Assembly: GCF_000178995.1 (NCBI RefSeq)
Contig: NZ_ADVZ01000001.1
Location: 716,001 to 780,000 of the forward strand
DNA from: Afipia sp. 1NLS2
Lineage (GTDB): Bacteria; Pseudomonadota; Alphaproteobacteria; Rhizobiales; Xanthobacteraceae
DNA length: 64,000 nt
Reading direction: 5' to 3'
The translations under genes were made by a program, and so were the position numbers. Below are positions 18,215 through 26,908 of the stretch, one piece after another; within the stretch, counting starts at the first letter, position 1; each line of letters starts with the position of its first letter. A model generated the notes under the pieces. It was not told the DNA's origin, did not search any database, and worked only from the letters and a program-made list of their open reading frames with translations.

Positions 18215-19431
18215 CACACCACCCCCTTATCGTGCAGGGCGGCGATCTTAGCATCGGAATAACCAAGATCGTTGCCGAGCACTTCATTGGTGTGCTCGCC
18301 GAGCATCGGCGGGGCGCTGCGAATGCCGAGTTCGACGCCGGACATCCGGATCGGCGACCGCAGAAGGCGGATAGGATTTTTCCCCGTTGCGGAGTGTTTA
18401 ACCTCCGCGAGTACACCACGTGCTTTCACCTGCGGGTCCTCAAACACCTCGGGGATCGTATGGATCGGGCCGCACGGCACCTGTTCTTGCCGGCACAGGC
18501 TGAGCCAGTGCGCCGAGGTGCGCTTCGCAAAGGCCGCACTGATCTCCGTGATGAGCTCCTTGCGGTGCTTGAGACGCAGCGTGTTGGTGGCAAAGCGTGG
18601 ATCGAGCCGCAGGTCCGGCCGCTCGATCAGACTACAGAAGCGGAAGAACTGCGGATCGTTGCCGACGCCGAGATTAACGTGACCGTCCGCCGTGGCGAAG
18701 GTCTGATACGGCACGATGTTGGGATGCGCGTTGCCGAAGCGTTTTGGCTCCAAACCATCGACCAGGAAATTCGAGACCTGATTGTAAAGCCAAGCAACCT
18801 GGCAATCGAGCAGCGAGATATCGATCCGGCGGCCGATGCCTTCCTTCTCCCGCTCGCGTAGCGCGGCGAGAATCGAGACGGTCGCGTACATGCCCGACAT
18901 GATATCGGCGATCGGCACTGCAACCTTCATCGGCTCACCATCCGGCTCGCCAGTGATGCTCATCAAACCGCCCATGCCCTGAATGATGAAATCATAACCG
19001 GGTTGTGGCGCGTAGGGACCGTCCTGCCCGTATCCGGTGATTGAGCAGTAAACGAGCGAAGGCGCCTTCGCGTGAACCTCCTCCCAGCCAAAGCCGCGTT
19101 TGTCGAGATCGCCGACTTTGAAGTTCTCAACTAGCACGTCACTCTTCTCGATCAGGTCATAGAGAATCGCCTTACCGTCGTCGGTGGTGATATCGACCGT
19201 TACCGAGCGCTTGTTGCGGTTGATGGAAAGGAAGTATGCACTCTCGCGAGTGGGCTCACCGTTCTCGTCCGTTAGGAACGGAGGCCCCCAGCTTCGCGTA
19301 TCGTCGCCCACACCCGGTCGCTCGATCTTAATCACGTCAGCACCGAGATCGCCGAGAATCTGCGTGCAGCTCGGCCCCGCAAGGATGCGCGAAAGATCGA
19401 GAACCCTGATACCTTCGAGCGGCTGCTTCAT
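18214..19431 (-). CDS. Class III CoA-transferase (CaiB/BaiF/formyl-CoA transferase family)
   Basis: A 405-residue CoA-transferase. The N-terminus MKQPLEGIRVLDLSRILAGP with LGDLGADVIKIERP is the family hallmark, followed by NRNKRSVTVDI and VLVENFKVGDLDKRG. The expected catalytic aspartate lies in AVPIADIMSGMYA. ATG 19431 was chosen on homology; 54 nt of open frame upstream is ignored. Reaction of the family: transfer of CoA from one acyl-CoA to a free carboxylic acid, activating it for degradation. It is the first gene of the minus-strand group running to 10131, with a regulator divergent to it. Confidence 0.92.
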   Translation of the reverse strand: MKQPLEGIRVLDLSRILAGPSCTQILGDLGADVIKIERPGVGDDTRSWGPPFLTDENGEPTRESAYFLSINRNKRSVTVDITTDDGKAILYDLIEKSDVLVENFKVGDLDKRGFGWEEVHAKAPSLVYCSITGYGQDGPYAPQPGYDFIIQGMGGLMSITGEPDGEPMKVAVPIADIMSGMYATVSILAALREREKEGIGRRIDISLLDCQVAWLYNQVSNFLVDGLEPKRFGNAHPNIVPYQTFATADGHVNLGVGNDPQFFRFCSLIERPDLRLDPRFATNTLRLKHRKELITEISAAFAKRTSAHWLSLCRQEQVPCGPIHTIPEVFEDPQVKARGVLAEVKHSATGKNPIRLLRSPIRMSGVELGIRSAPPMLGEHTNEVLGNDLGYSDAKIAALHDKGVV

Positions 19432-19828
19432 GCATGTGCTCCAGATGACCGGTAAGGCGCTCTGGTATGCACGATACCAGAGCAACCCATCGCTCCGCGT
19501 GTAAGAACGAACGCACTCGCATTACAACCAGTTTGGTCTTGCGCGCGCATGTCAGTGATATGTGAAAGGAGCAATTGGCCGCAGTCGAAAACGTTGCGGC
19601 AGATCAAACGAGACGTAGTGCCCCACAACGCGACTGCCAAGCCTAAATAGAACGCCATATCGCGCCGCGCCACTTGAAGTTCCTCCGCGTGATAAGCCGA
19701 TACACCGGACCGCTAACACGAGACGCTACTTAACTGACCCTATAAGGATACTTCCAAGGCGATGCTTGACTGACAAACGACTAATACTTATCGTTCGGTT
19801 GAGTTTTTGTTGCGTGAGGGCCTTACAA
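19432..19828. other. Divergent intergenic region (promoters expected)
   Basis: About 400 bp between the CoA-transferase and a LysR gene. It must contain promoters for both, but no convincing coding sequence or clear palindrome was found. Sequence near 19736-19800 (CTATAAGG, CTAATACTTATC) is A+T-rich and is the likely promoter side of the lysR gene. Confidence 0.4.
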
Positions 19829-20806
19829 GTGGACTCGCGACTGCCACCTTTGAATGCGTTGCGTACATTCGTGACCGCCGCTCGCGTTGGCAGTTTCAAC
19901 GACGCTGCGGCGGAGCTGTTTGTCACGCCCGCCGCCGTCAGCCGCAGCATCAAGTCACTCGAGGATCATCTCGGCTGCGCACTGTTTCATCGCTCGCATC
20001 GCCAAATCACGCTGACCAAAGACGGGCAGTATTATCTCGCGCATCTCGGCAATGTATTTGATCAGATCGCACTCGCGACACAGAACCTCGCGGCACAGCG
20101 CGCGCATCGTCCGCTCGTCGTCTGCGCCTATCCGACTTTCATCATCGACTGGTTGATTCCGCGCTGGTCGAAATTCGCGCGCGAGTCTACCGACCTCGAA
20201 CTCAAGTTCGTGACCACACATACGCACGAGATTGATTTCGAGAAATCGGGCATCGATGCCGCGATCCTGAGTGATCGTCTCGAGTACGGCCCGCGCATGA
20301 GCGAAAAACTTTTCATGACAAATCTGGTCCCGGTGTGCAGCCCGAACTATCTGCCTGCTACCACACTAACATCCGACGATGACGAGTGGGGTCACAGTCT
20401 GCTCCACTCCGAAACACGCCCGAACGATTGGCAACGATGGGCGGAAGCAAACGGCAATACGCGGATCGATCCGTTCCGCGGCCAGCGCTTTGAAAGCTCG
20501 AAGCTGATGTATGAGGCGGCGATCGCGGGCGGCGGCATCGCGATCGGCCTGGAGGAGTTGTTGCAGCGCGAGTTCGGTGCGGGAAGCCTCACCATCGCTT
20601 TCCCTGACAGTAAGCCTGCGTCCTGCCCCTTCCACCTGATCCGGCCGGCCTCGACTGAAATGCATCCGTTCTTCCAGCCATTCCGTAAATGGCTGTTGAG
20701 CGAAGTGAACTCCAAACCCGAGCCGGAGAAGGCCGCAGCGTTGCTACCCTCAGGGATAAACGATCGTTCCAGTTTCGCGCAAAGCACGGCACTCGGCCTC
20801 AGTTAG
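19829..20806 (+). CDS. LysR-family regulator, GcvA type
   Basis: A 325-residue LysR regulator with the GcvA-group start RLPPLNALRTFVTAARVGSF and HTH DAAAELFVTPAAVSRSIKSL. The effector domain follows, with LVVCAYPTFIIDWLIPRW. GTG 19829 with a GAGGG ribosome-binding site was chosen because homologs begin at this point; an ATG at 19766 adds 21 atypical residues. It is divergent from the CoA-transferase operon and convergent with the AMACR-like gene, overlapping it by 57 bp at the 3' ends. It probably regulates the CoA-transferase/dehydratase/importer operon. Confidence 0.9.
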   Translation: MDSRLPPLNALRTFVTAARVGSFNDAAAELFVTPAAVSRSIKSLEDHLGCALFHRSHRQITLTKDGQYYLAHLGNVFDQIALATQNLAAQRAHRPLVVCAYPTFIIDWLIPRWSKFARESTDLELKFVTTHTHEIDFEKSGIDAAILSDRLEYGPRMSEKLFMTNLVPVCSPNYLPATTLTSDDDEWGHSLLHSETRPNDWQRWAEANGNTRIDPFRGQRFESSKLMYEAAIAGGGIAIGLEELLQREFGAGSLTIAFPDSKPASCPFHLIRPASTEMHPFFQPFRKWLLSEVNSKPEPEKAAALLPSGINDRSSFAQSTALGLS

Positions 20807-21901
20807 CCAGCCTGACAAGGCATCCGCACCGCGCGCGGGCGCGGGCGGCGCGGGAGAATCCGGGACGCTCCGGCTGAAGCGCGGCGCGGGCGCAGCCTGA
20901 CGATAGCCCGCGACATCGATATACGACCCACGCGCTGTCATGTGCGGATCGAAAAACGATTCCTGGAGTGACAGTACCGGCGTCACGCATGCATCGGTTC
21001 CGGCAAACAGCGCCGCCCATTCGTCACGCGGGCGAGCAAGAAATATCCTCCGCAGGCGCTCGCGTCCTTGCGACCATCGCGCCTGATCGTCCTGTGCTGA
21101 CATCTCCGTCACACTAAGGCCGAGCTTTTCGAGAAACAGCGCGTGAAACCGCTTCTCGATAGGGCCAACCGCAACATAGCCCCCATCGGCGCATTGATAG
21201 GTGTCGTAAAAGTAAGCGCCGGAATCCAGAATATTTGTGCCACGCTCCTGCGAGGACACACCACAGGCCATGAGGCCGTTGATCGAGGTCAGCATCGCGG
21301 CGACGCCATCGACGATCGCGGCATCAACTACCTGCCCCTTACCCGATTGCCGCGCCTCTAAAATTCCAGCAAGCAGGCCGAGCGCGAGGAACAACGCGCC
21401 GCCGCCGAAATCGCCGATCAGGTTGAGCGGAACGGGCGGCGCTCCGCCCTTGCGACCCATGGCATGGAGCGCACCGGTAAGGGCGATATAATTGAGGTCG
21501 TGCCCCGCTGTCTTCGCAAGTGGCCCGCTCTGTCCCCAGCCGGTGATGCGGCCGTAGACCAATTGCGGATTAGCCGCAAGGCAGGGCTCGGGCCCGAGCC
21601 CCAGCCGTTCCATCACACCAGGCCGGAATCCTTCGATCAGGCCATCCGCCTCACGGAGGAGGCGAAGGACGAGCGTGACACCTTCAGGCTTCTTCAGATC
21701 AAGCTTGATGGTGGTGCGACCGCGCATAATGAAGTTGGTCTCGAGCGGCCGCTCAATGCCGATGTCGGCACGTTCCGGCCGCTCGATACGCAGCACGTCG
21801 GCGCCGAGATCGGCGAGCAACATGCCGCACATCGGCCCGGGGCCGATGGCCGGCATCTCGATAAACCTCACGCCAGCGAGCGGCCCTTTGCGCTCGCTCA
21901 T
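20750..21901 (-). CDS. Class III CoA-transferase / alpha-methylacyl-CoA racemase-like
   Basis: A 383-residue protein most like alpha-methylacyl-CoA racemases: MSERKGPLAGVRFIEMPAIG with GPGPMCGMLLADLGADVLRI, then ANPQLVYGRITGWGQSGPLA, and the likely active-site aspartate in LIGDFGGGALFLALG. RGRTTIKLDLKKPEG fits AMACR better than CoA-transferases. It may interconvert 2-methylacyl-CoA epimers, letting the adjacent acyl-CoA dehydrogenase act, or it may be a true CoA-transferase. Its start overlaps the acyl-CoA dehydrogenase stop by 4 bp. Its last 57 bp overlap the convergent lysR. Confidence 0.86.
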   Translation of the reverse strand: MSERKGPLAGVRFIEMPAIGPGPMCGMLLADLGADVLRIERPERADIGIERPLETNFIMRGRTTIKLDLKKPEGVTLVLRLLREADGLIEGFRPGVMERLGLGPEPCLAANPQLVYGRITGWGQSGPLAKTAGHDLNYIALTGALHAMGRKGGAPPVPLNLIGDFGGGALFLALGLLAGILEARQSGKGQVVDAAIVDGVAAMLTSINGLMACGVSSQERGTNILDSGAYFYDTYQCADGGYVAVGPIEKRFHALFLEKLGLSVTEMSAQDDQARWSQGRERLRRIFLARPRDEWAALFAGTDACVTPVLSLQESFFDPHMTARGSYIDVAGYRQAAPAPRFSRSVPDSPAPPAPARGADALSGWLTEAECRALRETGTIVYP

Positions 21902-23085
21902 GCCGCAGCCGACCGCGGCTTGGTCTTGCGGCCTGCCGCGCCGAGGAACGCGGGGATCTCGGTAAGCTCACGCCCGATGATGAGCTGATTAATCTGCGTA
22001 GTGCCATCGGGGATGGTGAGCATCCGCGCGTTGCGGAAGTGGCGCTCAACCGGAAATTCGCGCGTCACGCCACAGGCGCCGTGAACCTGAATTGCACGGG
22101 ACGCTACCCGCACCGCTGCCTCGGACGCATAGACCTTCGCCATCGAGGTCGGCAGATCGCAGCGCCCGCCCGCATCGAGTGCCGCAAGCGCCTTGTAGGT
22201 GAGGAGCTGCATCGCCTCGGTCTCGCAGGCCATATCGGCCAGCAATTTCTGCACGAGCTGATGTGCTGCGATCGGCACACCGAACTGGTCACGCTCGGTC
22301 GCATAGCGGATCGCATCGTCGAGCGCCGCGCGCGCAATGCCAGAACTGATGACTGCCACCCAGGCGCGAGCGCGCTCGAAACCCGACATCGCTTCAGACA
22401 GCCCCGACGCGCCATCACCAAGACGGAATTCGTCGCCGATGTAGACATTGTCCAGCGTGATTGAGCCGAACGACCAGCCGTTCAGGCCGAGCTTCTCAAG
22501 CTCTCCAGATTCGAATTTGTGAACGGAGCGATCGAGAATGAAGATTCCGAACTCGTTCTCGCCGGTCCGGGCAAGCACGGTCGAAATATCGGCAACGGTT
22601 GCATTGGAGATGAACATCTTCTCGCCGCTAAGCCGCCAGCCATCGCCGTCGCGCACCGCTCTGGTCCGCAACTGACGGACGTTGGAGCCGGTGCCAGGTT
22701 CCGTCACCGCGCCGCAGCCGATGATGCGGCCCTCCGCCATGCCTGGCAGATAGCGCGCCTTCTGCTCGGCCGTGCCGCAACGATAGATCTTCATCGCAGC
22801 GCCCTCGCTGACATAGGCAAGACCCGCGACGTCCGGCACGAGCCGCGCCAATTCGCCGTAGAGCATTCCGCTTGTGAGATAACTCAGGCCCATGCCGCCG
22901 GCATCTTCGGGCAGCCAGCCTGCGCCGATACCATACGGATTGAGAATGCTCATGAGTTGATGCGCGAGTTCAGGCGAAAACGCCTTGTCGCACTTGTCCT
23001 TGATGAGCAGCAGCACTTCGGCTTCGACGCAGCGCTTGAGGCTTTCGACGACCATCTTGTCTTCTTCTGCTATTTCAAAATCCAT
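21898..23085 (-). CDS. Acyl-CoA dehydrogenase
   Basis: A 395-residue flavoenzyme for alpha,beta-oxidation of acyl-CoA. Visible are the N-terminal helical domain, the FAD/substrate region GCGAVTEPGTGSNVRQLRTR with GEKMFISNATVADI, and the C-terminal helices ending IQVHGACGVTREFPVERHFR. The usual catalytic segment YEGT is IPDGTTQINQL here, so Asp replaces the expected Glu or the base lies elsewhere, as in some subfamilies. It overlaps the AMACR-like gene by 4 bp and lies 74 bp after a CoA-transferase, forming a three-gene CoA-ester operon from 24344 to 20750. Confidence 0.9.
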   Translation of the reverse strand: MDFEIAEEDKMVVESLKRCVEAEVLLLIKDKCDKAFSPELAHQLMSILNPYGIGAGWLPEDAGGMGLSYLTSGMLYGELARLVPDVAGLAYVSEGAAMKIYRCGTAEQKARYLPGMAEGRIIGCGAVTEPGTGSNVRQLRTRAVRDGDGWRLSGEKMFISNATVADISTVLARTGENEFGIFILDRSVHKFESGELEKLGLNGWSFGSITLDNVYIGDEFRLGDGASGLSEAMSGFERARAWVAVISSGIARAALDDAIRYATERDQFGVPIAAHQLVQKLLADMACETEAMQLLTYKALAALDAGGRCDLPTSMAKVYASEAAVRVASRAIQVHGACGVTREFPVERHFRNARMLTIPDGTTQINQLIIGRELTEIPAFLGAAGRKTKPRSAAA

Positions 23086-23159
23086 GATTCTTGTCCATTG
23101 AAGTATCTGGTGAAGTCAAAGCCCGCCGTCGCGCGGGAGGCAGGCTATAGCGGCTTGCG

Positions 23160-24344
23160 TCAGGGTCTGGCCGCGTGCGCAGCCTTGCGGGGTTCGCTCT
23201 TGCCGAGCCAATCCTCGAGCACGCTTTCTGCGCCCTCGTTGAGGAGTGGCGGCGCGCGCCAGCCCTCCGCAACATCGAAGCCGGAATATTTCACCGCCGA
23301 GCCGATCGTCGGTACTGAACCGTATTGCGGGTGATCGAGCGACAGCAGCATCTTGCGATGCAACAGCTGCGGGTGGCTGAACACCTGCGCCACGTTGTTC
23401 ACCGGCGCATTCGGCACGGTTCCCTTGTCGAGCAGCGCAATGATTTCGGCATTTGTATATTTCGCGATCTCCGCATCGAGAACGCGATACATCTCGTCGC
23501 GGTTCTCGACACGCACAGCAAGCGTGGCGAAGCGTGGGTCGGTGATGAGATCTTCCCGCCCGATAGCCCGGACGAATGGCTCGTACACCGTCTGGTAGCC
23601 AGCACCGATCACCACTTCGCCGTCGCGGGTTGAAAATACCTTGTAAGGCACGATCTGCGAGTGCTCGGAGCCCCACTTCTCGCGTACCTTGCCGGCAATC
23701 AGATACTCCATCGCCGCATCGACAAGGAAGCTCACCTGAGATTCCATCAGACTTGTCTCGACACGCTGGCCGCGCCCAGTTTCCTTGCGCTGCAATAGAG
23801 CCGTGACGATGCCGCTATAGGCGTAAAGACCGGTGACGAGGTCAAACACCGAGGTACCCTGCTTGATCGACTTGCCGTTCTTCTCGCCGCTGATGCTCAT
23901 GAAGCCGAATTCGGCCTGAACGGTAATGTCGAACCCGCCGCGGTCCCCCTGCGGGCCATCAGGTCCTAGTGCAGAGAGCGATGCGTAGATCACGCCGGGG
24001 TTTGCGGCTGAGACCCGCTCGTAATCGATGCCGAGACGCTTCAGGACCGGCGGACGGAAGTTCTCTACGACAACGTCGGCGCGACACGCCAACTGATAAA
24101 GAAGATCACGGCCTTCTTCGGTTTTGGCATCGAGCACGAGCGAGCGTTTGTTGCGATTGCCGGCGAAGAAGGTCATGCCGTTCTCTGCTTTGAACGGAGG
24201 GCCCTGACGACGTGTCTGGTCGCCGCTGCCAGGCGATTCGACCTTCACGACATCGGCACCGTGATCACCAAGAAGCATCGTGCAGAACGGTCCGGCGAAG
24301 AACCGGGTTAAATCTAGAACCTTCAAACCTGCCAAAGGTTTCAT
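23160..24344 (-). CDS. Class III CoA-transferase (CaiB/BaiF family)
   Basis: A 394-residue CoA-transferase, paralogous to the one at 18214. Features: MKPLAGLKVLDLTRFFAGPF, LGDHGADVVKVESPGSGD, NRNKRSLVLDAKTEEG, and the active-site region SVFDLVTGLYAYSG. ATG 24344 has a strong GGAGGAAG ribosome-binding site 5-10 nt before it. It leads the operon with the acyl-CoA dehydrogenase and AMACR-like gene, and is divergent from an enoyl-CoA hydratase across about 200 bp. It likely activates a carboxylic acid that is then dehydrogenated and hydrated. Confidence 0.92.
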   Translation of the reverse strand: MKPLAGLKVLDLTRFFAGPFCTMLLGDHGADVVKVESPGSGDQTRRQGPPFKAENGMTFFAGNRNKRSLVLDAKTEEGRDLLYQLACRADVVVENFRPPVLKRLGIDYERVSAANPGVIYASLSALGPDGPQGDRGGFDITVQAEFGFMSISGEKNGKSIKQGTSVFDLVTGLYAYSGIVTALLQRKETGRGQRVETSLMESQVSFLVDAAMEYLIAGKVREKWGSEHSQIVPYKVFSTRDGEVVIGAGYQTVYEPFVRAIGREDLITDPRFATLAVRVENRDEMYRVLDAEIAKYTNAEIIALLDKGTVPNAPVNNVAQVFSHPQLLHRKMLLSLDHPQYGSVPTIGSAVKYSGFDVAEGWRAPPLLNEGAESVLEDWLGKSEPRKAAHAARP

Positions 24345-24541
24345 TATCTTCCTCCAGCACCGCACCTCGACGGCCATGCTGAACCGGGGATCGGGCTGCA
24401 ACAGATTTCCAGTCGCGAGCGAGAGCGGCAAACAACAAAAAATCCGTGTTGGTTGAGTTTTTGTAGTTCGTACACGGCGACATTCCACCCTTACCGTGAG
24501 CGCATCACGCTCTCTATCTTTAGCAATGCGGAACAAGCAGA

Positions 24542-25291
24542 ATGTCCTCGCCCCTCGCCGTCGCCGATATCGGCTCCGTCACGCATCTCAAGCTCAACCG
24601 CCCGAAGGTTCTCAACGCGCTCGATGAGGCGACGTTTGATGCGTTTCTCGTCGAGATCGCGCGCGTGGAGCAAAGCGGCACACAAGGCGCGATGGTTATT
24701 TCCGGCGAAGGTGCAAAGGCCTTCTGCGCCGGCGCTGACCTCGACACCGTGAAGCGGCTCACCGGTGCGGAGAAGCGGCGTTTCGTCGAAAAAGCCTGGT
24801 CAACGCTCGATCGGCTTGCGCGATCGCCGATCCCCTCGGTCGTTGCCCTGCACGGCTACGTGTTGGGTGGTGGATTTGAACTCTCGCTTGCCTGCGATAT
24901 TCGCATCGCCAGCACCGGAACGGTTTTCGGCTTGCCGGAAATCGCGCTCGGCGCTGTACCCGCCTTCGGCGCGATCCAACGTCTGCCGAAGTTGATCGGC
25001 CAAGGACGCGCAGCCGAACTGATGTTGACTGGCCGCCGCTTCGATGAAAACGAAGCACTCTCCATCGGAGCAATTACGAAAGTTATGGAGGCCGAGGCGT
25101 TGCTGTCCGAGGCGCTAGCGATCGCCAGACAGATCGCGGAGCGGCCTCGTGAGGCTCTCCGTTATCTCAAGCTAGCGCTCACCAACGATATCGACGGGCG
25201 TCTTGCGTCAAACTTGCACGCACTGATCTCGGACACCTGCCACAGGGAACCAACCTATCAAGCGCAGATCGGTCGGTTCGCGAAAGGGTAA
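24542..25291 (+). CDS. Enoyl-CoA hydratase/isomerase
   Basis: A 249-residue crotonase-fold enzyme. It has LNRPKVLNALDEATFDAF, the oxyanion-hole segment AFCAGADLDTV and the signature GYVLGGGFELSLACDIRIAS. Both catalytic glutamates of hydratases are present, in GGGFEL and GLPEIALG. The following loop PAFGAIQRL departs from the usual PGAGGTQRL. It lies divergent from the CoA-transferase operon and completes the CoA-ester pathway by hydrating an enoyl-CoA made by the dehydrogenase. The pathway substrate is not identifiable. Confidence 0.92.
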   Translation: MSSPLAVADIGSVTHLKLNRPKVLNALDEATFDAFLVEIARVEQSGTQGAMVISGEGAKAFCAGADLDTVKRLTGAEKRRFVEKAWSTLDRLARSPIPSVVALHGYVLGGGFELSLACDIRIASTGTVFGLPEIALGAVPAFGAIQRLPKLIGQGRAAELMLTGRRFDENEALSIGAITKVMEAEALLSEALAIARQIAERPREALRYLKLALTNDIDGRLASNLHALISDTCHREPTYQAQIGRFAKG

Positions 25292-25605
25292 TCCTTCGCA
25301 GAATTCTGCGTGCGTTACCTCCTCGGTGAACGCAGCTATGGCGTTGATTCTAATCCGAACCACGACTTGCGGAAGCAGTCCATCTTCGCGGCATACTGAA
25401 GCGATTCGGTCCAAGCCCCGTTGCGACAGGGCTAATCGCTAGCGTTCTGGCCGGCGATGGTTATGTGCCCGCCGCGTCGCACTGAACAAGAAATAGAATC
25501 ATTACCCCTCGAATATGAGCCTTCTCATATCCACAAAGACTTGGAGCTTACATCCAAACAGAATTTCCACGGCATGGCTTGCCGCCATTGTTCGCGGCAA
25601 GCCGA
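25292..25605. other. Convergent intergenic region
   Basis: About 310 bp between the ends of the enoyl-CoA hydratase and glcF genes. No coding sequence, RNA gene or clear terminator hairpin could be supported. The first 60 bp and the stretch 25480-25600 contain only shadows of short frames. Confidence 0.4.
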
Positions 25606-26907
25606 TTAAGGATAGCTCGTGTGAATCAAGGCAGGCGGCATCGGTCCCCCAGTCGCCCAATCCAGCAGTTCTGCAGTATGCACCACCGGGACTTGCGTAC
25701 CCGAACCAATTTGCATCATGCATCCGATATTGCCTGCACTGATCACGTCTGGGTCGATCATCTCAAGGTTTGTGACTTTTCGATCTTTAAGTTTGGTCGA
25801 GATCGCCGGCTGCATTAAATTGTAGACACCCGCCGAACCACAACAAATGTGGCTATCCTTCGGCTCGAGAACCACGAAGCCAGCCGCCTTGAGCAAGTCC
25901 TTCGGTGCCGAGCGGATTTGCTGACCATGCTGCAACGAGCAGGCCGCATGATAGGCAACGCGCAGCGGTTTCGCACGCGAGGGGTTTAGCAACCCGATCT
26001 CCGCCATGACTTCACTGACATCCTTCGCAAGCGCTGCAACGCGCGCAGAATCGGCCGCCAGCGCGTCATTGCGAAACATATGCCCATAATCTTTGACGGT
26101 GGTGCCACAACCCGACGTATTAATAACGACGGCATCGAGGCCGCCACCATCGAGCTCAGCGATGATTGCCCGAATATTGGCCGCGGCAAAAGCATGGCTT
26201 TCGTCCGCTTTACCCATGTGATGAACCAACGCACCACAGCACCCAATGCCTTTCGGGATAACAACCTCACAGCCATGACGCTGTAGCAAGCGGATCGTGG
26301 CTTCATTGATGTCGGGATTGAGTGCGCGCTGGGCACAGCCCGTGAGCAGAGCCACACGTCTACGTCGCGGAACTGCGGATGGAAAACTCTGCGGGCGATC
26401 GCTCCTGCTTCTACCGGGAGTACGAGACGGCGCCATTTCGAGCATGGCGCGCAATCGTTCATCTGGAAGCAGATTGCGAAGCGGCCGAACCAGTCGGGCA
26501 GCCGTTAACGCAAGACGAAATCGATTCGGGTACGGGAGTATTCTAGACAACAGCCAGCGCAAAACCCGTTCGTCCCAACGCCGCTTGTAGTTTTGCTCGA
26601 TATACTCCCGCGCGTGATCGACAAGATGCATATAATGCACGCCGGAGGGACATGTCGTCATGCAAGAAAGACAGCTCAGGCAGCGATCAATGTGCAGCAC
26701 TGTGGTTGCATCGGGAACCTTGTTGTTCTCGAGCATATCCTTGATCAGGTAGATGCGTCCGCGCGGACTATCGAGTTCGTCGCCCAGCACCTTATAGGTT
26801 GGACAGGTCGCCGTGCAGAAGCCGCAATGAACGCACGATCTTAAGATCTCGTTTGAACGCGCTGTCGCGGGGTCCCTCAATTGAGCGTCACTGAAGTTCG
26901 TCTGCAT
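25606..26907 (-). CDS. glcF: Glycolate oxidase iron-sulfur subunit
   Basis: A 433-residue Fe-S protein matching GlcF. Two ferredoxin-type [4Fe-4S] motifs are near the N-terminus: CVHCGFCTATCP and CLSCLSCMTTCP, with SPRGRIYLIKDMLE between them. Two cysteine-rich CCG domains follow (GIGCCGALVHHMGK and HICCGSAGVYNLMQ). It transfers electrons from GlcD/GlcE to the membrane quinone pool. It is the last gene of glcDEF, 1 bp after glcE. Confidence 0.95.
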   Translation of the reverse strand: MQTNFSDAQLRDPATARSNEILRSCVHCGFCTATCPTYKVLGDELDSPRGRIYLIKDMLENNKVPDATTVLHIDRCLSCLSCMTTCPSGVHYMHLVDHAREYIEQNYKRRWDERVLRWLLSRILPYPNRFRLALTAARLVRPLRNLLPDERLRAMLEMAPSRTPGRSRSDRPQSFPSAVPRRRRVALLTGCAQRALNPDINEATIRLLQRHGCEVVIPKGIGCCGALVHHMGKADESHAFAAANIRAIIAELDGGGLDAVVINTSGCGTTVKDYGHMFRNDALAADSARVAALAKDVSEVMAEIGLLNPSRAKPLRVAYHAACSLQHGQQIRSAPKDLLKAAGFVVLEPKDSHICCGSAGVYNLMQPAISTKLKDRKVTNLEMIDPDVISAGNIGCMMQIGSGTQVPVVHTAELLDWATGGPMPPALIHTSYP

Positions 26908-26908
26908 A

